Part shown: positions 1 through 6,394 of the stretch, piece by piece | How the letters are laid out: every line of letters begins with the position of its first letter | Numbering within the stretch: position 1 is the stretch's first letter | Source of the DNA: JAMOQA01 sp964420365 | Lineage (GTDB): Bacteria > Acidobacteriota > Polarisedimenticolia > J045 | Assembly (NCBI GenBank): GCA_964420365.1 | Contig: CAYQTA010000055.1 | Span: 1 to 11,265 of the forward strand | Direction of reading: 5' to 3' | Length of the DNA: 11,265 nt | The notes under the pieces: generated by a model | Database searches by the model: none | What the model saw: the letters and a program-made list of their open reading frames with translations, nothing else | What the model was told of the DNA's origin: nothing | Position numbers and translations under genes: made by a program

Positions 1-1137
1 CTTCGCCGACTTCTCGGTCGGCAGACCGAGGGCCTCGTCCATCGAGTTCGTGTGCAGCGACTGGCAACCGCCGAGGACGGCCGCCAGGGCCTCGTAGGCG
101 GTGCGGATGATGTTGTTCTCCGGTTGCTGGGCGGTGAGCGATGACCCCGCGGTCTGGGTGTGGAACCGCAGGCGGCCCCAGGATGGATCCTCCGCCCCGA
201 ACCGCTCGACCAGGATCCTCGCCCACATGCGCCGGGCCGCCCGGAACTTCGCCACCTCCTCGAGCAGGTCGAGGTGCGCGTTGAAGAAGAACGACAGTCG
301 CGGGGCGAACCTGGCGAGGGGCAGCCCGGCGGCGAGGGCCGCCTCGACGTAGGCGATCCCGTTCGCCAGCGTGAACGCGATCTCCTGGGCGGCCGTCGCC
401 CCGGCCTCCCGGACGTGGTAGCCGGAAATCGAGATCGTGTTCCAGCGGGGAACGTTCTCCGCGCACCAGGCGAAGATGTCGGTGACGAGCCGCAGGGACG
501 GGCGGGGCGGGAAGATGTAGGTCCCGCGGGCGATGTACTCCTTGAGCACGTCGTTCTGGATCGTCCCCCGCAGGACCGACGGGTCGATCCCCTGCTTGCG
601 GGCGACGGCCACGTACATTGCCAGCAGGACCGCCGCCGGGGCGTTGATCGTCATCGAGGTGCTGACCCGGTCGAGGGGAATCCCGTCGAACAGGATCTCC
701 ATGTCGGCGAGGGAGTCGATCGCGACCCCGACCTTGCCCACCTCTCCCTCGGACATCGGGTCGTCCGAGTCGTAGCCCATCTGGGTCGGGAGATCGAAGG
801 CGACCGAGAGCCCTGTCTGCCCCTGCTCGAGCAGGTAGCGGTAGCGGGCGTTCGACTCCTCGGCGGTCCCGAAGCCGGCATACTGGCGCATCGTCCAGAA
901 GCGGCTCCGGTACATCGTCGGCTGGACGCCGCGCGTGTACGGGTACTCGCCGGGGAAACCGACGTCCTCGAGGTAGCGGTCCTCCCGCACGTCGGCCGGG
1001 GTGTAGACCCGTTTCACCGGGATCCCGGAGGTCGTCGCGAACGCCTCCCGGCGCTCCGGCGCCTTCTCGAGGACCCGCGCGACGGTCTCCCGCTCCCAGC
1101 GTTCCCGCTCCCGCTCGATCCGCTCGCGATCGCTCAT
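1..1137 (-). CDS. mcmA: Methylmalonyl-CoA mutase, large (catalytic) chain, partial: N-terminal 379 residues
   Basis: Interconverts (R)-methylmalonyl-CoA and succinyl-CoA using adenosylcobalamin, in the cytoplasmic propionyl-CoA pathway. The visible part is the TIM-barrel substrate domain. Recognisable blocks are the PTMYR segment near residue 75, RQYAGFGTAEESN at 84-96, GLSVAFDLPTQMGYDSD at 109-125, GTIQNDVLKEY at 191-201 and SGYHVREAGATA from 238. Tyr86, Arg204 and His241 align at a constant offset of -3 with Tyr89, Arg207 and His244 of the Propionibacterium enzyme. Isobutyryl-CoA mutase has Phe and Gln at the first two positions, so methylmalonyl-CoA specificity is inferred. The ATG at 1137 has a GGGAGG ribosome site 8 bases upstream (1146-1151), and the N-terminus is short, as in split alpha-subunit forms. 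The left edge cuts the gene, so whether the B12-binding domain is fused or separate cannot be seen. Divergent from larA. Confidence 0.95.
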   Translation of the reverse strand, partial: MSDRERIERERERWERETVARVLEKAPERREAFATTSGIPVKRVYTPADVREDRYLEDVGFPGEYPYTRGVQPTMYRSRFWTMRQYAGFGTAEESNARYRYLLEQGQTGLSVAFDLPTQMGYDSDDPMSEGEVGKVGVAIDSLADMEILFDGIPLDRVSTSMTINAPAAVLLAMYVAVARKQGIDPSVLRGTIQNDVLKEYIARGTYIFPPRPSLRLVTDIFAWCAENVPRWNTISISGYHVREAGATAAQEIAFTLANGIAYVEAALAAGLPLARFAPRLSFFFNAHLDLLEEVAKFRAARRMWARILVERFGAEDPSWGRLRFHTQTAGSSLTAQQPENNIIRTAYEALAAVLGGCQSLHTNSMDEALGLPTEKSAK

Positions 1138-1202
1138 CGGTGAGGCCTCCCGGGTGGGTTTCGGGGTCCACAAGGATGCCACGGGCGGGGTACCCTGTCC
1201 CC
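1138..1202. promoter_or_regulatory. Divergent intergenic region with candidate leaderless larA promoter
   Basis: These 65 bases must carry the 5' signals for both the mutase (minus) and larA (plus). On the plus strand, TCCACA (1167-1172) and TACCCT (1191-1196) are separated by 18 bases and resemble -35 and -10 boxes, with 4 of 6 matches to TTGACA and a TANNNT pattern. The larA ATG lies 6 bases beyond the -10-like box, so transcription would begin at or next to the start codon. No good ribosome site precedes that ATG, unlike the other complete genes here. For the mutase only a strong ribosome site (1146-1151) is clear. The boxes are read by eye in GC-rich DNA and remain tentative. Confidence 0.3.
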
Positions 1203-2483
1203 ATGGAGACGATCCGCTACGGAGACGGCGCGCTCCCCCTGCCCCCCTCGCTGCGCGACCTCCCGGTCCTCGCCGCCGCGGGGCTCCCGCCGCACCCGGA
1301 GCCGGAACGACTGGTCCGGCGCGCGGCGGACGAGGCGGCAAGGCACACCCGGACCCTGCTCCGGGAAGCGGGGAGCCGCGCCCGCCTCGCCCTGGTCGTC
1401 CCGGACCGGACCCGCCCCCTCCCCCTGCCGGAGATCCTCCCGCCACTCCTCGGGGCCCTCGACGCGGAAGGAATCCCCCCGGCGCGGATCACCCTCGTCC
1501 CCGCCTCCGGGATCCACCGGCCGATGTCCCGCGCGGAGCTCTCCGCCTGGATCGGGCCGGACGCGGCGGTCTCGGGCGCCCTCCTCGCTCCCCACGACGC
1601 GGACCGCCCGGCCCTGTTCCTCGGTCGGACCCCCACCGGGATCCCGGTCTCGGGCCACCCGGCCGTGGCGACCGCCGGCGCCGTGCTGGCGCTCGGCCGG
1701 ATCGTCTTCCACTACCTCGCCGGCTTCGGGGGCGGGCGCAAGATGCTGGTCCCGGGCGTGTCCTCGCGGCGCACGATCCTCGCGATGCACGCCCGGTGCC
1801 TCGACCCGCGCCCCGGCCACGGCCGGCATCCGCGCGCCCGCACCGGCCTCCTCGACGGAAACCCGGTCCACGCGGCGGCGGTCGAGGCGGCGCGGCGCTA
1901 CCCGCCGACCGTGTGCTGGCACGTGCTGACCGCCCTCGACGGCTCGCTCGCGGACATCGAGGTCGGCGACCCCTTCGAGGACCATGCCCGGGCCGCCCGG
2001 CGGTACGGCGACGCCCGGGCGGTGGAGGTTCCCGCGCCCCTCGACGGGGTGATCGTCTCCGCCGGTGGGCACCCGACGGACCGGGACCTGGTCCAGGCCC
2101 ACAAGGCCCTCGAGGCGGTGGCCGGCGTCGTTCGGGACGGCGGGATCGTCCTGTGGGTCGCCCGCTGCGCTGACGGCGTCGGCAACCCGGAGCTGCTCGA
2201 GGGGTTCCGCCTCGGGTCGGTGGAGGCGATCGACGCGGAGCTGCGCCGGGACTTCCGCGTCGGGATCCACTCGGCGCTCGCACTGCTCCAGAAGACCCGC
2301 CGGCTCCGCGTGCTCGCCCTGACGGACCTGGACGACGAGATCGTCCGCCTCGCCGGGATGACGAGGGTCTCTTCCCTCGCGGAGGCGGCCGAGATCCTGC
2401 GGGCGGAACTCGGCGAGGGAGCCCGGGTCGCCCTCGCGCCCTCCGGGGCCAGCCTGCTCTACCGGCTGGCCTCCCCGTCGTAG
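1203..2483 (+). CDS. larA: LarA-family nickel-pincer-dependent 2-hydroxyacid racemase/epimerase
   Basis: A 426-residue protein, the usual length for lactate racemase LarA, which swaps the configuration of an alpha-hydroxyacid by hydride transfer to a nickel-pincer nucleotide cofactor. The active-site set is visible: Asp68 and Arg71 in PDRTRP, His105 in GIHRPMS, His170 and Lys180 in HYLAGFGGGRK, His196 (the nickel ligand) and Gln298-Lys301 in QAHK. These match Asp72, Arg75, His108, His174, Lys184, His200, Gln295 and Lys298 of the Lactiplantibacillus enzyme, including exact spacings of 10 residues (His to the cofactor Lys) and 26 (to the nickel His). The family has members acting on lactate, malate, hydroxyglutarate, aldonates and others, so the substrate is not determined. 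The cofactor genes larB, larC and larE are not in the window. The ATG at 1203 is chosen because family similarity begins there (IRYG); an in-frame ATG at 1176 is possible. The 3' end overlaps the convergent peptidase gene by 25 bp. Confidence 0.9.
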   Translation: METIRYGDGALPLPPSLRDLPVLAAAGLPPHPEPERLVRRAADEAARHTRTLLREAGSRARLALVVPDRTRPLPLPEILPPLLGALDAEGIPPARITLVPASGIHRPMSRAELSAWIGPDAAVSGALLAPHDADRPALFLGRTPTGIPVSGHPAVATAGAVLALGRIVFHYLAGFGGGRKMLVPGVSSRRTILAMHARCLDPRPGHGRHPRARTGLLDGNPVHAAAVEAARRYPPTVCWHVLTALDGSLADIEVGDPFEDHARAARRYGDARAVEVPAPLDGVIVSAGGHPTDRDLVQAHKALEAVAGVVRDGGIVLWVARCADGVGNPELLEGFRLGSVEAIDAELRRDFRVGIHSALALLQKTRRLRVLALTDLDDEIVRLAGMTRVSSLAEAAEILRAELGEGARVALAPSGASLLYRLASPS

Positions 2484-4537
2484 GCGGCGAGCGCGGCCCG
2501 CGCCGCCCGCAGCAGCGGCTCGGCGGAGATGCCCGAGCCGACCGCCCGCTTCATCCAGAGGTCCGGCGTCAGCTTCCCCTGCCGCGCGATCCGCTCGAAC
2601 TCCCGGCCGAACGCTTCCCCGTGGACCTTCTCCTTGAGCTGGAAGGCGATCAGCTCGCCGAGGGGGTAGTTCGGCAGGTAGAGGGGATAGCTGATCATGT
2701 GGGAGTAGACGGCGAGGAGCTCGACGTCCTTTCTCCCGAAGACCGGGGCGTAGTACCGGTTCCAGGTGTCCCGCGCGATCGAGAGCACGGCCTCGCGCAG
2801 CTCGGCGGGCGTCGCCTCCGGGTGCTGGTAGAGCCAGCGCCAGGTGCGGATGTCGACCAGCCCCACTCCCATGATCTCGTAGGCCGACCAGAGCTTCTGG
2901 AGCGCCGCCTCCCGCCGGGTCGCCTCGTCCGGCTCCCCCAGCCCGAGTACCTCGAGGTCCCGCTCCTGGAAGAGGAACGCGAACGCTTCCGTGCAGGCGC
3001 TGTCCGGCACCCCGTGCAGGAACCAGTGATCGATCCCGTCGAGGGAGAAGACCTGCTCGACGTTGTGGCCGAGCTCGTGCATCGCGATGTTGAACCCCTT
3101 GTAGTCGAACCCGTCCGGCCCGGCATGGGTTCTCAGGTGGGCCCGCTGACCGCGCATCTCGGCCGCCATCGCGTGGCCTGCGCCCCGCGCCGGGTCGACG
3201 ACGATCCGCTCCGCGAGCCACCGTGCCCGGTCCGGGGCGAACCCGAGCGCCTCGAGGATGCGCGGCAGGTCGCGCTGGAACGCGGCCACGTCCGGCCAGC
3301 GTTCCCGGACCCTCCGGTCGAGCTCCCGCTCGTCGTACCGGGCCTGCGGCCGGAAACCGGCGTACCAGAGGTCGAACGGCTCGAGGGGACGTCCGAGCCG
3401 GCGCTCGATCACCCGGGCGGTCCTCCGCACCTCCTCCGACTGGAGCACGCGCTCGAAGAGGGCCTCGACCTCCTCGACCGGCACCTGGATGTCCCGCTCG
3501 AAGGTACGGGCCAGGTAGCTCGGGGTCGACGGGGTGTACGGATCGACGGCCCGCTCCGCGTGAAAGACGTCGAGGATGATCGCGTAGCGCCGGTCCGGCT
3601 CCCGGGCCTGGAGCTCGGCGGGAGCCACCCTCCCGGGCGCGGTGAAGACCCGGTTGGCGACCGGGTCCCACCACGGGTCCGCGTCGTCGATGACCGCCGC
3701 CGGGATCTCCTGGCGAACGATCCGCTCCATCACGGTCTCGAGGAGCCGCTGGCGCTCGAGGCCTTCCCTGCCGAGGGCGTAGTTCGCCTTGATCTCGTCC
3801 CGGAGACCCCAGTGGGAGATCAGCCGCTTCCCCTCGGGAAAGAGCGGCTCTCCCCCGGGGCCGAGGAGCCTGTCCGCCCGGATCCAGTAGCCGTCCACGT
3901 ACTCGGACGCGCGGGCGAGGGCGTCGGTGATCCGCTGGCCGATCTCCGGCGGCACGCGCTCGGCGAACAGGTCCATCATCCGCGAACGGGCCCACGTCTC
4001 CCGGTCCCACGCCGGCCCCTCGGCGAGGCGCTCCGCGAGGGTGTGGACCGGGAAGTTCAGCCGGCAGAGGTGGGCGACGCCGGTGCGGAAGAAGTCCTCG
4101 AAGAGCGGGGACCACGGATCGATGCGGACGAGCATCCGGTCGACCTCGAGGACCGGGCCGGTGTCCAGGTCCAGGGGCGTGCGGAGCTCCCGGTCGATCT
4201 CGTGGAGGTGGCCCCACACCTGCTCGAGGGCGGCCTCGAGCCGGGCGAAGGTGGCGTGGAGGTCCCGCTCGTCGGCCAGGAACCGCTCCCGGCAGAACTC
4301 CTCGAACGCCCGCTCGTCCCCGTCCGCCGGCCGCCAGAGGGCGGCGAGCTGGGCGACACCCCGCTCGATCCGGGGCCGGAGCTCCTCCCCGTGGCGCGCG
4401 ACCAGCGCCTCGACGCAGGCCGTCCGGGCCCGTTCGGAGGGGGCCGTCGCCTCCTTCCCACGGTCCATCGCGATTCCTCCCCGGAGCGCCAGCAGGACGA
4501 CCAGGGCTCCCGCCACGCTCCTCGCCGTGTTCCGCAT
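2459..4537 (-). CDS. Secreted M3-like gluzincin zinc metallopeptidase
   Basis: A 692-residue protein with an export signal: Arg2 and Arg6, a hydrophobic core at about 7-18, and a likely cleavage site after GGIA near residue 23. There is no lipobox cysteine. The zinc site is HELGH at 487-491 (His487, Glu488, His491). The downstream segment DSACTEAFAF supplies the probable third ligand, Glu517, as in gluzincins of clan MA. The C-terminal run SYPLYLPNYPLGELIAFQL (616-634) resembles the Tyr/Leu-rich segment near the end of M2, M3 and M32 peptidases. The mostly helical, charged N-terminal half fits that fold too. I place it close to M3 but cannot name an exact family; the peptide substrate is unknown. 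The ATG at 4537 has GGGAGG 7 bases upstream (4545-4550). Divergent from the first TlpA gene; its last 25 bases overlap larA. Confidence 0.78.
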   Translation of the reverse strand: MRNTARSVAGALVVLLALRGGIAMDRGKEATAPSERARTACVEALVARHGEELRPRIERGVAQLAALWRPADGDERAFEEFCRERFLADERDLHATFARLEAALEQVWGHLHEIDRELRTPLDLDTGPVLEVDRMLVRIDPWSPLFEDFFRTGVAHLCRLNFPVHTLAERLAEGPAWDRETWARSRMMDLFAERVPPEIGQRITDALARASEYVDGYWIRADRLLGPGGEPLFPEGKRLISHWGLRDEIKANYALGREGLERQRLLETVMERIVRQEIPAAVIDDADPWWDPVANRVFTAPGRVAPAELQAREPDRRYAIILDVFHAERAVDPYTPSTPSYLARTFERDIQVPVEEVEALFERVLQSEEVRRTARVIERRLGRPLEPFDLWYAGFRPQARYDERELDRRVRERWPDVAAFQRDLPRILEALGFAPDRARWLAERIVVDPARGAGHAMAAEMRGQRAHLRTHAGPDGFDYKGFNIAMHELGHNVEQVFSLDGIDHWFLHGVPDSACTEAFAFLFQERDLEVLGLGEPDEATRREAALQKLWSAYEIMGVGLVDIRTWRWLYQHPEATPAELREAVLSIARDTWNRYYAPVFGRKDVELLAVYSHMISYPLYLPNYPLGELIAFQLKEKVHGEAFGREFERIARQGKLTPDLWMKRAVGSGISAEPLLRAARAALAAYDGEASR

Positions 4538-4630
4538 GGTGAAACCTCCCGCCGATTCCCCGCATCCGGGGGGACAGGGAGAACTCTACCCCACCGGGGC
4601 CCGGTGCCGCCCCGACCGCGAGGACGATCG
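4538..4630. promoter_or_regulatory. Divergent promoter region between the peptidase and the first TlpA gene
   Basis: Ninety-three bases separate two divergent starts. On the minus strand, TAGAGT (forward 4583-4588) is a -10-like box that would give the peptidase mRNA a leader of about 40 bases; no convincing -35 is seen at the matching distance. Ribosome sites flank the region: GGGAGG (4545-4550) for the peptidase and GAGGA (4620-4624) for the TlpA gene. No operator-like repeat stands out apart from GC-rich complementary runs around 4594-4605. Confidence 0.3.
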
Positions 4631-5227
4631 ATGACCCTGGACCGGAAGCAGCCGACCTCCCGGGGCGGTGTCAAGCCGTCCGTTCTCCTCCTCGTTCTCG
4701 TCGTCGCCGTCGTCGCGACGATCCTCTTCCTCGGGCGCGAGGAGCCGGCCACCGCCCGGCCGGGCGTCGGCCCGTGGGAGGCGACGCGCCTGGACGGCAG
4801 CGTCGTCCGCACGTGGAGCGACGAGGGAACCTGGGTCGTCGACTTCTGGGGCACCTGGTGCCCGCCCTGCCTCCGGGAACTGCCGGAGGTCGCGGCCCTC
4901 GCCCGGGAATGGCGTCCCCGGGGCGTGCGGTTCCTCGCGGTGGAGGTCGGCGGGTCCACCCCCGCCCAGGTCGCCGCCTTTGCCCGGAATCCGCGCTACG
5001 CCGGGCTCGAGTTCGCGATCGGGCGCGACCTGGACGAGATCTTCCGCGGCCTCGGGCGAGACAGCATCCCCCAGACCCTGATCGTCCACGACGGAAAGAT
5101 CGTCGAGCACTTCACCGGCTACTCCCCCGGTCTCCCTGCCGCCATCCGCCGCCGCCTCGCCGAGCTGACCCGGCAGGGCGCCGCGGGTGCAGGCGGCCCC
5201 GGGGCGGCCGCCGCGGCAACCCGCTGA
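4631..5227 (+). CDS. TlpA/ResA-type membrane-anchored thioredoxin-like protein (CPPC)
   Basis: A 198-residue protein with one N-terminal membrane helix (about 17-34) after a basic segment, so the thioredoxin domain (about 45-182) lies outside the cytoplasmic membrane. The active site is WCPPC with Cys77 and Cys80, the only cysteines, preceded by VVDFWGTW as in the TlpA/ResA family. The cis-proline is Pro147 in SIPQTLIV. TlpA and ResA proteins reduce disulfides of extracytoplasmic partners, often in cytochrome c or copper-site maturation; no cytochrome c genes are visible here, so the partner is unknown. The C-terminus (183-198) is a low-complexity Ala/Gly tail. The ATG at 4631 has GAGGA 6 bases upstream. 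It is a clear paralogue of the next gene, sharing GTWVVD, the PRGV and PRY segments and IPQTL at the same places. Confidence 0.88.
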   Translation: MTLDRKQPTSRGGVKPSVLLLVLVVAVVATILFLGREEPATARPGVGPWEATRLDGSVVRTWSDEGTWVVDFWGTWCPPCLRELPEVAALAREWRPRGVRFLAVEVGGSTPAQVAAFARNPRYAGLEFAIGRDLDEIFRGLGRDSIPQTLIVHDGKIVEHFTGYSPGLPAAIRRRLAELTRQGAAGAGGPGAAAAATR

Positions 5228-5370
5228 GCCCGGCCGATACGTCTCGACAAGGACCGGGCCGGACATGCCCGGCAGGCGCTCGCGAGCGAAGGGCTCGCGG
5301 TTCGGCCCGGGAAGCTCTCCCTCGAACATCGTCGAGTCGTGCGATCATCGTGGGCGGCAGGAGGGAGTCC
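5228..5370 (+). other. Intergenic region between the TlpA paralogues with two GC-rich hairpins
   Basis: Two inverted repeats sit side by side. CCGGGC (5254-5259) pairs with GCCCGG (5267-5272) across 7 bases, and CGCGAGC (5281-5287) pairs with GCTCGCG (5293-5299) across 5 bases. A perfect 12-base palindrome, CGCTCGCGAGCG, lies at 5277-5288 and offers an alternative fold. No T-run follows, so these are at best weak terminators, processing sites or attenuators. A TCGACA at 5244-5249 matches 5 of 6 bases of a -35 box but has no good -10 partner. The second gene may be read through from the first or have its own promoter. Confidence 0.35.
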
Positions 5371-6315
5371 ATGTCGAGATCGGCCTACCGTCCCCCGGTG
5401 CTCGTTCGCGTCCTCGCCGCCCTGCCGTGGGTGGCGATCCTCGGCCTTTTCCTGTTTCTCCTCGCGGTCGGCGACCGGTCCTTCCTCTTGATGGACGTTC
5501 GTCCCCTGCTCGGATTCGCCGCCGCCGCCGTGGCCGGCCCGGCGATCCTGCTGGGACATCCCGGGGCCATCGCCGTCGCCTCGGTCGCGGGGGTCGCCTG
5601 GGCCCTGTGGAGCCTCGCCGCCGGCGCGGGGCCACCGCTCGCCGGGGCCGGGCTGGCCCTCGTCTTCGGCGTGCTCCTCGCGTGGGCGGTCTTCCTGCGG
5701 CGCGCCGCGAGGACGGGAGACCCGGCGTGGGCTCGGCGCCTCGGCCTCGTGGTGGCCGCCCTCGGTCTCGTCGGGATCGCCGCCGTCGGGCTCGTCGCCG
5801 TGGGCCTCTTCCAGGAGCTCCCTCCCCCGCCCGGGGCGCGGCTCGGAGAGGTCCTGGAGCCCCTGCCCGCCCGGACCCTGGACGGGGAACCGGTCCCGGC
5901 GTGGGAGCGGGAGGGAACGTGGGTCGTCGACGTCTGGGGAACCGGGTGCGGGCCGTGCGTGAAGGCGCTCCCCGGTCTCGCCCGGGTGGCGCGCCGCTGG
6001 CAACCCCGGGGCGTCCACTTCGTCGCCCTTGAACTCGGCTCGCCGCCGGCCTCGGTGCGCCGGTTCGCGGACGACCCGCGGTACGAGGGCCTCGTCTTCC
6101 TCCAGCCCTCCGGGAGACTCGATCCCTGGGAACTTCTCGGCGTGGCGGGAATCCCCCAGACGCTGGTCCTCGTCGACGGGAAGCTGGTCCACCATCACGT
6201 GGGGGCCGGCATGCTCTCGAGCTGGCACCTCGACCGCCTGCTCGCCCGCCTCGTTGCCGGCGAAGCGGACCCGGCGACGGGGAAGGAGGGGGAAACCGAA
6301 GGCGACGAGCCGTGA
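5371..6315 (+). CDS. Polytopic membrane protein with C-terminal TlpA-type thioredoxin domain (CGPC)
   Basis: A 314-residue protein. The first 150 residues form about five hydrophobic helices (roughly 15-33, 46-62, 65-85, 88-109 and 123-147), then a Pro-rich linker (151-154) and a TlpA-like thioredoxin domain (about 158-294). An odd helix count with a basic N-terminus places that domain outside the cytoplasm. The active site is CGPC with Cys193 and Cys196, the only cysteines; the usual Trp before the first Cys is Gly192. The cis-proline is Pro262 in GIPQTLVLVDG. The membrane part has no cysteine, so it cannot relay electrons as DsbD or CcdA do. The tail (from about 297) is acidic. The ATG at 5371 has a strong AGGAGGG site (5359-5365). 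It lies 143 bases after its single-anchor paralogue and convergent with lipA. It may be a thiol-disulfide reductase or oxidase; direction and partner are unknown. Confidence 0.85.
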   Translation: MSRSAYRPPVLVRVLAALPWVAILGLFLFLLAVGDRSFLLMDVRPLLGFAAAAVAGPAILLGHPGAIAVASVAGVAWALWSLAAGAGPPLAGAGLALVFGVLLAWAVFLRRAARTGDPAWARRLGLVVAALGLVGIAAVGLVAVGLFQELPPPPGARLGEVLEPLPARTLDGEPVPAWEREGTWVVDVWGTGCGPCVKALPGLARVARRWQPRGVHFVALELGSPPASVRRFADDPRYEGLVFLQPSGRLDPWELLGVAGIPQTLVLVDGKLVHHHVGAGMLSSWHLDRLLARLVAGEADPATGKEGETEGDEP

Positions 6316-6335
6316 CGATCCCGGCCTCCGCCTCG

Positions 6336-6365
6336 CGGGGCGTTCCCCGGCGCGGTGATGCGCCG
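6336..6365. terminator. Candidate bidirectional hairpins between convergent TlpA paralogue and lipA
   Basis: The 79-base gap between the two stop codons (6316-6394) contains two adjacent perfect hairpins that share their boundary bases. CGGGG-CGTT-CCCCG spans 6336-6349 (5 bp stem, 4-base loop) and CGGCGC-GGTGAT-GCGCCG spans 6348-6365 (6 bp stem, 6-base loop). They could serve transcription from both sides, but no T-run follows on either strand, so intrinsic termination is uncertain. Confidence 0.35.
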
Positions 6366-6394
6366 TCACGCCCGCCCGGCGACCCGCGACGTCC

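Noticed and set aside
160..1143. Plus-strand frame of 327 codons over the mutase
   Set aside because: Composition is Arg/Gly/Pro-rich without motifs, and the opposite strand encodes a clear methylmalonyl-CoA mutase.
1188..1195. GGGTACCC palindrome near the larA start as an operator
   Set aside because: Eight bases is too short to support a binding site in GC-rich DNA, and it overlaps the -10-like box without any second copy.
1134..4565. A 1143-codon open frame on the minus strand covering larA and the peptidase gene
   Set aside because: It is Arg/Pro/Gly/Ala-rich low-complexity translation, antisense to larA and out of frame with the peptidase, which has a signal peptide, zinc motif and ribosome site. 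It arises from high GC and few stop codons.
2621..4630. Long upstream extension of the first TlpA frame
   Set aside because: The 670 codons before 4631 are antisense shadow of the peptidase gene. The ATG at 4631 has a ribosome site and begins a normal membrane anchor.
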